Below, in pieces: positions 1-7,163 of a stretch of 9,343 nucleotides of DNA. The DNA is from Paraclostridium ghonii. GTDB lineage: Bacteria > Bacillota > Clostridia > Peptostreptococcales > Peptostreptococcaceae. Both the position numbers and the translations under genes were made by a program. The DNA is taken from positions 1 to 9,343 of the forward strand of contig NZ_JAKEDR010000138.1 in assembly GCF_023653455.1 (NCBI RefSeq), given 5' to 3'. Position 1 is the first letter of the stretch, and the number at the start of each line of letters is the position of its first letter. The notes beneath the pieces were generated by a model. It searched no databases, was not told where the DNA came from, and worked only from the letters and a program-made list of their open reading frames with translations.

Positions 1-118
1 ATCTAATACTCATCTATTTTCTAAAATTTATAATAAATATTGTATATATACTGATAAAATTATTATTATTATCATATTTACTGCAATTATTTTTTCATTA
101 TATATTCTCGCAATTTAA
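1..118. other. AT-rich flank with no recognisable gene
   Basis: This stretch is almost entirely A and T. It contains a short TAT repeat around 60-72 and a trivial 10-bp GTATATATAC palindrome at 42-51. I see no open reading frame with a ribosome binding site and no convincing promoter. It is the spacer beyond the rbs operon terminator; the next gene to the left lies outside the window. Confidence 0.6.
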
Positions 119-155
119 AAAATGACTAAGATGATAAAACCATCTTAGTCATTTT
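119..155 (-). terminator. Rho-independent terminator of the rbs operon
   Basis: The arms AAAATGACTAAGATG (119-133) and CATCTTAGTCATTTT (141-155) are perfectly complementary over 15 bp around a 7-nt loop. Read on the minus strand, the hairpin is followed by a run of six T (complement of 117-122, partly within the stem base). It starts one base after the rbsB stop codon, so it ends the rbs transcript. The plus-strand side also has a short T-run, so it could work in both directions. Confidence 0.88.
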
Positions 156-156
156 A

Positions 157-1050
157 CTATTTTGTTACCAATTGTAACTCAACTGGTACGAAATCTTTTA
201 CTTTCTCACCTTTTAAGTACTTGTTAGCTTCTTTAACTGATGTTTCCCCTATAAGTATTGGTTGTTGTGCTACTGTTGATGCCATATCGCCTTTTTTAAC
301 TGCGTCTATTGCATCATCTGTTGCATCAAATCCTACAACTACTACATCTTTCATATTTGCATCTTTAAGAGCTTTTGATGCTCCTAAAGCCATTTCATCA
401 TTTTGTGCAAATACTGCATCTATTTTTCCTTGAGATTGAATGATGTTTTCCATAACAGTAAGTCCCTTTGTTCTATCAAAATCTGCCGATTGTTTTGATA
501 CAATTTTTAAGTTACTTCCTTTTATTCCATCTTCAAATCCTTTCCCTCTATCTCTTGTTGCTGATGATCCAGCTATACCTTCAAGTTCAACAATGTTTCC
601 TTTATTACCTAATTTATCAATTAAAAACTTAGCAGCCATATCTCCACCAGCTATGTTATCTGATGCAATATGAGATGCCACTTTACCACCATTTGCAATT
701 CTATCTACAGTCATAACTGGTAAATCTGCATTATTTGCAATCATAACTGATGCTACTGCTGAATCTGAATCAACAGGATTTAGTAATACTAAATCTACAT
801 TTTTAACAGTTATATCTTCCATGTTAGATACTTCTTTTGCCGGATCATTTTGAGAATCTAATACTACGACTTCATATCCAAGTTTTTTTGCTTCTTTTTC
901 AACACCTTTTTTTAAATCTACAAAGAAAGGATTATTTAGTGTTGATACTATAAGTCCTATTTTTTTAGTTCCATCTTTTTTTTGGCTACATCCTACCAAC
1001 ATAAAACTTGATAAAACTATAGTCATCATTATTGAAAGAAATTTTTTCAT
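157..1050 (-). CDS. rbsB: Ribose ABC transporter, substrate-binding lipoprotein
   Basis: RbsB captures ribose outside the membrane and delivers it to the RbsAC importer. The 297-residue protein starts with a lipoprotein signal peptide: MKKF, a hydrophobic stretch, then the lipobox L18-V19-G20-C21. Cleavage before Cys21 and lipid anchoring is how Gram-positive cells retain such proteins. The rest is a type 1 periplasmic-binding fold. Residues matching the ribose contacts of E. coli RbsB, as I recall that sequence, are all present in gapless register: N40, F42, F43, D116, R117, R168, N217, D242 and Q262. This supports ribose rather than galactose or another sugar. The ATG is preceded by an AAAGGAAG ribosome binding site overlapping the rbsC stop, with a 15-nt gap between the genes. 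It is the last gene of the operon and ends in TAG beside the terminator. Confidence 0.96.
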   Translation of the reverse strand: MKKFLSIMMTIVLSSFMLVGCSQKKDGTKKIGLIVSTLNNPFFVDLKKGVEKEAKKLGYEVVVLDSQNDPAKEVSNMEDITVKNVDLVLLNPVDSDSAVASVMIANNADLPVMTVDRIANGGKVASHIASDNIAGGDMAAKFLIDKLGNKGNIVELEGIAGSSATRDRGKGFEDGIKGSNLKIVSKQSADFDRTKGLTVMENIIQSQGKIDAVFAQNDEMALGASKALKDANMKDVVVVGFDATDDAIDAVKKGDMASTVAQQPILIGETSVKEANKYLKGEKVKDFVPVELQLVTK

Positions 1051-1065
1051 TCCTATCTTCCTTTC

Positions 1066-2034
1066 TTAGTTACTTTTTCTATCTAATAATACAGCTATTA
1101 ATATAACTATACCTTTAACCATCATTTGATAATAAGATGATACATCTAGTATATTAAGAGCATTACTTAAAACTCCTATTATAAGTGCACCTATTATAGT
1201 ACCAGTTATTTTTCCTTTTCCTCCAGTAAGCTTTGTTCCTCCAAGTACAACAGCTGCTATAGCATCTAATTCATAACCTGTTCCTGCTGTAGGTTGAGCT
1301 GAGTATAATCTTGAAGTTATTATGATACCAGCTATTGATGACAATATACCACTTATAGTGTATACCCATATTTTTATTTTATCTGTATTAAGTCCGGATA
1401 ACTTAGTTGCTTCTTCATTTCCACCTAACGCATATGTATATCTACCCATTTTAGTTTTATTTAATATATAATAACATGCTACAAATACTAATATAGTTAT
1501 AATAACTGGTGATGGTATTCCAAGTAAGGTTCCTCCACCTATTTTCCCAAATGCCATTGCTAAATCATTGCTTCCTAATGTTATAGGCTTTCCATCTGTA
1601 AATACTAATGTTACACCTCTAAGTATTGTCATTGTTGCAAGCGTTGCTATAAACGGCTGTAATTTCCCCTTCGCTATTACGAATCCATTTAAAAATCCTA
1701 CTACTGCTCCACATACTATAGCTGCTATAACTGCAACAACTATACTTTGTCCTGATGCTAAAATAGATGCTGCAAAAGCTCCACTTAAAGCAAGAACAGA
1801 TCCTACAGAAAGGTCAATTCCTCCTGTTAAAATTACAAACGTCATACCTGCTGCAATTATAGCATTAACTGATGTTTGTCTAAGTATATTTAATATGTTT
1901 CTACTACTTAAAAATGATGGACTAAGTATTGAAACTACAACTATTAATAATAATAATCCAACTAATGATTTGTACTTTAATAATATACTTTTTAAATCCA
2001 TTTGTTTATTTTCTTGACTTACTTTAGCTTGCAT
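1066..2034 (-). CDS. rbsC: Ribose ABC transporter, permease
   Basis: RbsC is the membrane channel of the ribose importer. The 322-residue protein is very hydrophobic, with a first membrane segment around residues 24-38 and several more after it. It carries the family motif GGIDLSVGS at 71-79 and a cytoplasmic coupling region beginning GGNEEATKLSG at 204-214. The segment SAQPTAGTGYELDAIAAVVLGG follows at about 242-263 (given here only as a landmark) and closely resembles E. coli RbsC. The start ATG at 2034 has a strong AAGGAGG site about 7 nt upstream, which favours it over the internal Met12. Only 2 nt separate it from the rbsA stop, suggesting translational coupling. A homodimer of RbsC with one RbsA is the expected complex. 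Related permeases for other sugars look similar; the ribose call rests also on its neighbours. Confidence 0.95.
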   Translation of the reverse strand: MQAKVSQENKQMDLKSILLKYKSLVGLLLLIVVVSILSPSFLSSRNILNILRQTSVNAIIAAGMTFVILTGGIDLSVGSVLALSGAFAASILASGQSIVVAVIAAIVCGAVVGFLNGFVIAKGKLQPFIATLATMTILRGVTLVFTDGKPITLGSNDLAMAFGKIGGGTLLGIPSPVIITILVFVACYYILNKTKMGRYTYALGGNEEATKLSGLNTDKIKIWVYTISGILSSIAGIIITSRLYSAQPTAGTGYELDAIAAVVLGGTKLTGGKGKITGTIIGALIIGVLSNALNILDVSSYYQMMVKGIVILIAVLLDRKSN

Positions 2035-2036
2035 AA

Positions 2037-3527
2037 TTAAGCCTCCTTCACTGTAACTGCATATTTTAATATACTTTCTTGGGTTGCATCTTTAATATCT
2101 AATTCTCCAGTTAATCTTCCTTGACTTAAAATTAATATTCTATCACTTAAACCAAGTATCTCTGGCATTTCAGAAGATATCATTATTACTGCTTTTCCTT
2201 GACTTTTAAATTTATTTATAAGGCCATATATTTCTTTTTTTGCCCCAACATCTACTCCACGAGTTGGCTCATCAAGTATAAGTACATCAGGATCTGTCAT
2301 TAGAGCCTTAGCTATTGCAACTTTTTGTTGATTTCCTCCACTTAAGTTTTTCATTATTTGTTCTTCATTTGGAGTTTTTATATTCATTTTCTTTATATAA
2401 TCTTTTGCTTGTTCATTTTCTTTGGTTTTATTTAATCTAAACCTACTAGATAAACTATCTAAAGATGATATTGTCATGTTTTCTCTAACAGATAGCGAAA
2501 GAATTAAACCATCTCCCTTTCTATCCTCAGATACATATGCTATTTTATTTTTTAATCCATCTTTTGCAGACTTATTAGTTACCTCTTTACCATTTACAAT
2601 AACCTGTCCACTTTCTTTTCTTAGATGTCCATATATAGTTTTTGCAAGTTCTGTTCTTCCCGCTCCCATAAGACCTGCAATTCCTACTATTTCTCCACTT
2701 CTAACATTAAAAGTGATACCATCTACATGTTTATTTGAAAGATTTCTTACATCTAATACCACATTCCCTTTTTCAACTTCATGCCTTGGAAATTGATCTG
2801 TAAGTTTTCTTCCAACCATCATTTCTATCATTTTATCTTCATCTAAATTGCAAATTTCTTCACTGCCTACATACTTACCATCTCTTAAAACGGTTATGTA
2901 ATCACATATTTGAAATACTTCTTTTAATCTATGTGATATATATACTATTGCTTTTCCTTCATTCTTTAAATCTTCTATTACTTTAAACAGACTTTCAGTT
3001 TCTTTATCTGTAAGAGCATCTGTTGGTTCATCCATTATAATTATTTTTGCATCTAAAGATAAAGCTTTAGCTATTTCTATCATTTGTTGTTGTCCTAAAC
3101 TTAAATTACCAACTAATTCTTTTGAGCTAGTTTTAATATTTAGCTTATTTAAATATTTATCAGATTCATCATAAAGCTTTTTAAAGTCTATTTTTAATCC
3201 TTTTTTAGGTTCTCTTCCTAAGAATATATTTTCACCTATGGTTAAATCTTGTATTAAGTTTAACTCTTGATGTATTATTGCTATACCTTTTTCTTGTGCA
3301 TCTTTTGGTCCTTTTATATCCTCTAAATTTCCATTGTAGAATATTTGCCCACCATCTTTTTTATAAACCCCACTTAAAACCTTCATAAGTGTTGATTTAC
3401 CTGCACCATTTTCCCCCATTAAAGCCATTACCCTACCTTGATAAAGTTCTAAATTAACTCCATCTAATGCTTTAACTCCAGGGAACTCTTTAACTATATT
3501 TTTCATCTGCAAAATTGGACTTTTCAT
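2037..3527 (-). CDS. rbsA: Ribose ABC transporter, tandem ATP-binding protein
   Basis: RbsA powers ribose import by ATP hydrolysis on the cytoplasmic face of RbsC. The 496 residues hold two ABC domains in one chain, the usual size for this family. Domain 1 has Walker A G38-ENGAGKS-T46, Q-loop Q87, signature LSLGQ at 142-146, Walker B ending D166-E167, and switch histidine H199. Domain 2 has an altered Walker A (GLMGAGRT at 285-292, with Arg291 in place of the lysine), signature LSGGNQQ at 395-401, and Walker B D419-E420. It also has a serine in place of the switch histidine (VIMISSEMPE). This asymmetry is normal for RbsA and MglA proteins: domain 2 is the weakened half. An AAAGGAG site precedes the ATG by 7 nt. 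A 31-nt gap separates it from rbsD. The ribose assignment relies on the operon as well as similarity. Confidence 0.96.
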   Translation of the reverse strand: MKSPILQMKNIVKEFPGVKALDGVNLELYQGRVMALMGENGAGKSTLMKVLSGVYKKDGGQIFYNGNLEDIKGPKDAQEKGIAIIHQELNLIQDLTIGENIFLGREPKKGLKIDFKKLYDESDKYLNKLNIKTSSKELVGNLSLGQQQMIEIAKALSLDAKIIIMDEPTDALTDKETESLFKVIEDLKNEGKAIVYISHRLKEVFQICDYITVLRDGKYVGSEEICNLDEDKMIEMMVGRKLTDQFPRHEVEKGNVVLDVRNLSNKHVDGITFNVRSGEIVGIAGLMGAGRTELAKTIYGHLRKESGQVIVNGKEVTNKSAKDGLKNKIAYVSEDRKGDGLILSLSVRENMTISSLDSLSSRFRLNKTKENEQAKDYIKKMNIKTPNEEQIMKNLSGGNQQKVAIAKALMTDPDVLILDEPTRGVDVGAKKEIYGLINKFKSQGKAVIMISSEMPEILGLSDRILILSQGRLTGELDIKDATQESILKYAVTVKEA

Positions 3528-3558
3528 ATAGGTGCTCCTTTCGATTTACAAAGTTTTA

Positions 3559-3954
3559 CTAAAATACAACTCCAGATTTTAAAATTATATTTGAGTATGG
3601 AGTACATTCTCCAGTTCTTATAATTGCATGAGAGTTCTTTGTCATAACTTTAAATTCTTCATGTTTTACCATTGTAACTTTTACATTTTTAAATCTATTT
3701 AATATTTCTTTATACATATAATTTGCTACTTCTTTTATTTCTTCAGCTATTATTATTTCTTCTACACATAATTCTTCAAGTACTGTATCTAATGTATCTA
3801 AAAAACTTGGAACTCCATATTTAAGAGCTAAGTCTATTCTTTTTACATCTTTAGGTATAGGTAATCCGCAATCTCCTATAGTTAAACTATCTGTATGCCC
3901 CATTTGAGATATAACAGCTGAAATCTCACTATTTAATAATTTGCCTTTTTTCAT
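3559..3954 (-). CDS. rbsD: D-ribose pyranase
   Basis: RbsD catalyses interconversion of the pyranose and furanose forms of ribose, supplying the furanose that ribokinase uses. From the ATG at 3954 the protein is 131 residues, the same length as the Bacillus subtilis enzyme. Residues that line the active site in that family are in register: H20 (in GHTD), D28, H98, K102, Y120 and N122. The C-terminal RTGECTPYSN motif is typical. The frame is open further upstream to a TTG at 3978, which would add MKDLGGKD and overlap rbsK by 20 nt. I prefer 3954 because it is an ATG with an AGGGGG site 7 nt upstream and gives the family length. With this start the gap to the rbsK stop is 4 nt. Confidence 0.94.
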   Translation of the reverse strand: MKKGKLLNSEISAVISQMGHTDSLTIGDCGLPIPKDVKRIDLALKYGVPSFLDTLDTVLEELCVEEIIIAEEIKEVANYMYKEILNRFKNVKVTMVKHEEFKVMTKNSHAIIRTGECTPYSNIILKSGVVF

Positions 3955-3958
3955 GTCC

Positions 3959-4867
3959 TTACCCCCTAAATCTTTCAACTTCTTCTAGAGTTGGTAGCGA
4001 ACTTTGCGCACCTTCTTTGGTTACACATAGTGCCCCTACTCTTGATGCAAAGTCCATAGCTTCTTCTATATTCTCTCCTTTTGAGAAAGATACCGATAAA
4101 GCTCCAGTATAACTATCTCCTGCTGCAGTAGTATCTATTGCTTGTACTTTATATGATTTTTTAAACATAGATTGTTCTTTATTTATATATAAACTCCCTT
4201 TAGATCCTAATGTTACGATTAATTCTTTAACACCTTTTTCAATCATAGTTTTACCTGCTTTTAATATATCTTCTTCACAGTTTATGCTCACTCCACTTAA
4301 TATTTCTAACTCAGTTTCATTAGGTGTAAGTAAATCTACATTTTCTATTATTGAATCTTCTAACTTAACAGCAGGTGCTGGATTTAATATAGTATATTTA
4401 CCTAGTTCTTTAGCTCTTTTTAGCGCATACTTTATAGTTTCAAGTGGTGTCTCAAGTTGAACCACTACTATATCACTATTTTTTATTGCATTTATATTTT
4501 TATCTATGTCATTTTCTTTTACTTTAAAGTTAGCTCCGGGTGCTACTACTATTGCATTTTCTGCATTTTTATCAACAGTTATCATGGCAACTCCAGTGGG
4601 TCCATCTTCTTTATGTATGTAAGTTGTATCTGCATTATCATGTTTTAATGAATCTATTAAAGTTTGTCCAAAGCTGTCAGTTCCAACTTTACCAATCATA
4701 GTTACATCTCCACCAAGTCTTGATATTGCTACTGCCTGATTTGCTCCTTTACCACCTGGTACTTCCTTAAAGTCGCTTCCTATTAATGTTTGTCCTTTTT
4801 TAGGCATATTTTCAACATTTACCACTAAATCCATGTTTAAACTGCCTATTACACATATCTTTTTCAT
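3959..4867 (-). CDS. rbsK: Ribokinase (PfkB family)
   Basis: Ribokinase phosphorylates D-ribose with ATP to ribose-5-phosphate, feeding the pentose phosphate pathway and nucleotide synthesis. The 302-residue protein has both PfkB family signatures. The N-terminal one includes GGKGANQAVAISRLGG at 38-53, and the C-terminal one is DTTAAGDSYTGA at 245-256, with Asp251 as the expected catalytic base and the preceding AAG as the anion hole. N11 and D13 in the GSLNMDLV start and K40 and N43 fit the sugar pocket of ribokinases. The start ATG has a strong AGGAGG site 6 nt upstream that overlaps the rbsR TAG stop. The intergenic gap is 12 nt. PfkB kinases of other sugars share the fold, but adjacency to rbsD and the transporter makes ribose the clear substrate. 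Confidence 0.96.
   Translation of the reverse strand: MKKICVIGSLNMDLVVNVENMPKKGQTLIGSDFKEVPGGKGANQAVAISRLGGDVTMIGKVGTDSFGQTLIDSLKHDNADTTYIHKEDGPTGVAMITVDKNAENAIVVAPGANFKVKENDIDKNINAIKNSDIVVVQLETPLETIKYALKRAKELGKYTILNPAPAVKLEDSIIENVDLLTPNETELEILSGVSINCEEDILKAGKTMIEKGVKELIVTLGSKGSLYINKEQSMFKKSYKVQAIDTTAAGDSYTGALSVSFSKGENIEEAMDFASRVGALCVTKEGAQSSLPTLEEVERFRG
3962..3967 (-). promoter_or_regulatory. Ribosome binding site that decides the rbsD start
   Basis: On the minus strand AGGGGG is followed by 7 nt and then the ATG at 3954. It lies inside the last codons of rbsK, whose TAA (3959-3961) sits in the spacer. A ribosome finishing rbsK would therefore be next to the rbsD start, which suggests translational coupling. 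The upstream TTG at 3978 has only a weaker AGAAGAAG sequence before it. Confidence 0.7.
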
Positions 4868-4879
4868 AATTGACCTCCT

Positions 4880-5884
4880 CTAAAGTTTTTGACATGTTGA
4901 ACTTCTTATTATAAGTTCTGGTTTAAAAATCATTTTTTCTATATCACTAACTTCTTTTTTTTCTAAATTTTTTATAAGTATATTTGCTGATTCATATCCC
5001 ATATCATATGAATTTTGATTTATAGTTGTAAGTTGCGGTTCGATTATGCTTGAAGTTTGAATATCGTCAAAGCCAACTACGCTTATATCTTTTGGTATTT
5101 GTAAATTTCTTTCTTTTAAAGCTTTAATAACACCTATTGCTATTAAGTCGTTGGCTGCACATATTGCTGTAAAATTTATATTTTTTAAACTTCTAATTAT
5201 TTCATATCCCCAATCTAAAGAGTACTCACCTTGTATTACTAAATTTTCATCATATTCAATATTAGCTTCTTTTAAAGCTTTTTTATAACCTTTTAATCTA
5301 TCTCTTGCAATTTCATTTTTTAAAGGTCCGCTTAAGTAAAGTATTTTTTTATGATTATTCTCTACTAGGTAACTAACCTCTAAAAAAGTTCCTTCTTCAT
5401 TATCTAAACTTACTATCCCTTTTAAGTTTTTAATGTCTAATTTTTTATCTACTAAAACGATTGGTTTTGTTGATAAGTTATATTCTTTTGAATTTAAATC
5501 TATTTTAGAAGATGGGGCAAATATAATTCCATCAACCATTTTTTCTGTCAATGTATTAAATGCTTTTATTTCTTTTTCTACATTTTCATCTGTGTTACAA
5601 AGAATAATATTATATCCTTCTTTAACAGCCTTATCTTCTGCACCCCTAACTATATCTGTAAAAAATGGATTTCGTATATCGGGAATAATAATTCCTATAG
5701 TTTTAGTTTGCTTTGTTACTAAACTTTGAGCCATTTTATTTGGTCTATAATTTTTTTCTTTTACTATATCTAAGATTTTTTGCCTTGTAATATCACTTAT
5801 TTTTTCATCCTTATTATTTAACACTTTTGACACTGTAGTTTTTGACACCCCTGCTAAATCTGCTATATCCTTAATTGTTACCAC
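4880..5884 (-). CDS. rbsR: LacI-family ribose operon repressor
   Basis: RbsR is the predicted DNA-binding repressor of this operon, released by ribose or a derivative. The 334-residue protein begins with a LacI helix-turn-helix (TIKDIADLAGVSKTTVSKVL, residues 3-22). A hinge region follows with Leu55 at the place of the minor-groove leucine lever. From about residue 58 it has a sugar-binding domain of the periplasmic-binding type (TIGIIIPDIRNPFF). The start is GTG at 5884, with GAGGGG upstream at 7 nt spacing; no in-frame ATG is nearer, and the LacI-type N terminus begins right here. It is first in the operon, so it is probably autoregulated through the inverted repeat at 5926-5944. The effector cannot be read from the sequence; the ribose assignment comes from the genes that follow. 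Confidence 0.93.
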   Translation of the reverse strand: MVTIKDIADLAGVSKTTVSKVLNNKDEKISDITRQKILDIVKEKNYRPNKMAQSLVTKQTKTIGIIIPDIRNPFFTDIVRGAEDKAVKEGYNIILCNTDENVEKEIKAFNTLTEKMVDGIIFAPSSKIDLNSKEYNLSTKPIVLVDKKLDIKNLKGIVSLDNEEGTFLEVSYLVENNHKKILYLSGPLKNEIARDRLKGYKKALKEANIEYDENLVIQGEYSLDWGYEIIRSLKNINFTAICAANDLIAIGVIKALKERNLQIPKDISVVGFDDIQTSSIIEPQLTTINQNSYDMGYESANILIKNLEKKEVSDIEKMIFKPELIIRSSTCQKL

Positions 5885-5925
5885 ACAAATGCCCCTCTCT
5901 ATGATTTTTATATTGTATTAATTTT

Positions 5926-5944
5926 AAGGTTACCGGTTATCCTT
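5926..5944 (-). promoter_or_regulatory. Candidate RbsR operator
   Basis: On the minus strand the 19-bp sequence AAGGATAACCGGTAACCTT is an inverted repeat with 7 of 9 arm positions paired. It contains the central CCGG common in LacI-family operators of Firmicutes. It lies just downstream of the predicted -10 (5952-5957), at about +1 to +19, where a bound repressor would block initiation or clearance. It is 41 nt upstream of the rbsR start. Binding by RbsR is inferred from position and symmetry. Confidence 0.68.
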
Positions 5945-5951
5945 TTTTATT

Positions 5952-5981
5952 AATATATCATGTTTTATTTAATTAATGCAA
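5952..5981 (-). promoter_or_regulatory. Candidate sigma-A promoter of the rbs operon
   Basis: On the minus strand TTGCAT (5976-5981) is separated by 18 nt from TATATT (5952-5957), which is preceded by TGA to give an extended -10 (TGnTATATT). Transcription would start near 5945, immediately before the inverted repeat. The region is AT-rich and chance matches occur, but the extended -10 and the adjoining operator support this placement. Confidence 0.6.
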
Positions 5982-6004
5982 CACATTTTTATTTGTATAT
6001 CATT

Positions 6005-6020
6005 TTGAAAATGTTTTCTC
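6005..6020. promoter_or_regulatory. Candidate cre site for CcpA
   Basis: TTGAAAATGTTTTCTC matches the Bacillus consensus WTGNAANCGNWWNCWW except for T in place of the central C and C at the last base. It lies 23 nt upstream of the predicted -35 of the rbs promoter. Glucose control of ribose uptake by CcpA is known in Firmicutes. The site is near-palindromic and has no clear orientation. In such AT-rich DNA this is only a moderate match. Confidence 0.4.
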
Positions 6021-6037
6021 AGTTTAAACAAACTTTA

Positions 6038-6062
6038 AAAATGCCTATTGTTGTAGCATTTT
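6038..6062. repeat. Small inverted repeat in the nrdF-rbsR spacer
   Basis: The arms AAAATGC (6038-6044) and GCATTTT (6056-6062) are perfectly complementary around an 11-nt loop; a bulged C would add two more pairs. On the minus strand it is followed by TTTTT, so it might be a weak second terminator behind nrdF or a binding site. Low stability makes either role uncertain. Confidence 0.3.
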
Positions 6063-6132
6063 CAGCTATTATAATAGATATTTTTAATTTTTATTTTTTT
6101 ATGATATACTTTTAATTTTTAATGCTGTATTA

Positions 6133-6170
6133 AAAAAGTAGTGTATTAAATATTTAATACACTACTTTTT
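6133..6170 (-). terminator. Rho-independent terminator of nrdEF, perfect palindrome
   Basis: Positions 6133-6151 and 6152-6170 form a perfect 38-bp palindrome with 19-bp arms, centred on AAATATTT, with a GTAGTG/CACTAC core. On the minus strand it ends in six T (complement of 6132-6137). It begins 9 nt after the nrdF stop codon. The RNA hairpin would have a small AU-rich loop. The plus strand also ends in five T, so it could act in both directions. Confidence 0.85.
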
Positions 6171-6179
6171 ATACAATAA

Positions 6180-7151
6180 TTATATAATGAAATCTTCATC
6201 CTCTAGCTCTTCATAAATTCCTTTTTGATATCCATTCCCTTTAGTTGAAAAGAAATCATGTGATTTAGTTTCAGTGCTTAATCCATTTAAAACTATAGGA
6301 TTTATTTCTCCTACCTCATAATATTTATCAAAACCTAAGTTCTCTAAAGCTCTATTAGAGTTATACTTTAAAAAAGTTATGACTTCTTCAACAAGTCCAC
6401 TTTCTTTATAAATCTTTTTTGTATACTCTATTTCGTTCTCCATTAAATCTTCAAATATCTTATACATTTCCTTTTTTAATTTAAGCTTTTCTTCATCTTT
6501 AAAATTATCATATATTTCTTGCGCTAAAAGCCCTATATATTTACCATGTAAAGATTCATCTCTAAGTATTAATGATATTATTTCTCCACTTGCAACCATT
6601 TTTCCTTGACCAGCTAAATACAGTGGGTAGAAAAATCCTGAGTAGAATAAAAAGCTCTCTAAAAATACACTTGTTACCATAGATAAATATAAGCTTCTTT
6701 TATCATTAGTATTTTCATACTGAGCTAATATTAATTCAGCTTTTCTTTGTAATGTAGGTTCAGTTTCTATCCACTTAAATAGTTCATCTATTTGAGAAGT
6801 AGTTAAAAGTGTCATAAATATAGATGAGTAACTTTTAGCATGTATTTCTTCCATTGTTCCCATAAATGATAAAACTGCTTTTCTTTGAAGATCCTCAGTT
6901 AAACTCATCATAGAAGGAACTCCATTGTTACCTTGTTTTGTATCTAATAATGTAAGCCCTGCTAAAACCTTTTTGTATAGTTCTTTTTCATTTTCACTTA
7001 AATCAGCCCAAATTTTTAAGTCTTTAGATACTGATATTTCTTCTGGTAACCAAAATTGTTTTACATTTTGATCCCAAAAAGCTTGTGTAAAGCCATCATC
7101 TTCAACATTCCAATTAACAGCTTTATGTATAGTTTTTAAATTAAACGTCAT
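6180..7151 (-). CDS. nrdF: Class Ib ribonucleotide reductase, small (radical) subunit
   Basis: NrdF holds the dinuclear metal site and tyrosyl radical that start the reduction of ribonucleoside diphosphates by NrdE. In the 323-residue protein all metal ligands are present: D70, E101, H104, E165, E199 and H202. The radical tyrosine Y108 lies four residues after H104 (HAKSY). A tyrosine rather than phenylalanine there excludes the class Ic type. Pairing with a large subunit that lacks an ATP cone supports class Ib, whose cofactor is usually dimanganese loaded with the help of NrdI. The C terminus, EELEDEDFII, is the acidic tail that docks on NrdE; it differs from the common DDDWDF ending. The ATG has a GGGGG site 8 nt upstream, overlapping the nrdE TAG stop (gap 12 nt). 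It is last in its unit. Confidence 0.95.
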   Translation of the reverse strand: MTFNLKTIHKAVNWNVEDDGFTQAFWDQNVKQFWLPEEISVSKDLKIWADLSENEKELYKKVLAGLTLLDTKQGNNGVPSMMSLTEDLQRKAVLSFMGTMEEIHAKSYSSIFMTLLTTSQIDELFKWIETEPTLQRKAELILAQYENTNDKRSLYLSMVTSVFLESFLFYSGFFYPLYLAGQGKMVASGEIISLILRDESLHGKYIGLLAQEIYDNFKDEEKLKLKKEMYKIFEDLMENEIEYTKKIYKESGLVEEVITFLKYNSNRALENLGFDKYYEVGEINPIVLNGLSTETKSHDFFSTKGNGYQKGIYEELEDEDFII

Positions 7152-7163
7152 ATTAAAATCCCC

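Noticed and set aside
42..72. GTATATATAC palindrome and TAT repeat
   Set aside because: They are short and made almost only of A and T, expected by chance at this base composition. There is no neighbouring gene in the window to regulate.
221..673. Two plus-strand open frames opposite rbsB
   Set aside because: Both are antisense to rbsB, whose conserved pocket residues show that the minus strand is coding.
1568..2017. Plus-strand open frame of 149 codons opposite rbsC
   Set aside because: It is antisense to a clearly conserved gene, has no ribosome binding site or recognisable protein features, and arises from the codon composition of rbsC.
2700..2740. Altered Walker A in the second RbsA domain as a sign of gene decay
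   Set aside because: The change to arginine and the missing switch histidine are normal in this transporter family, and the first domain is intact.
2422..2796. Plus-strand open frame of 124 codons opposite rbsA
   Set aside because: It runs through the reverse of conserved ABC motifs, with no supporting start signal; it is a shadow of rbsA.
6068..6073. Minus-strand TATAAT as a second rbs promoter
   Set aside because: No TTGACA-like -35 is found at a proper distance; the bases there are only A and T runs.
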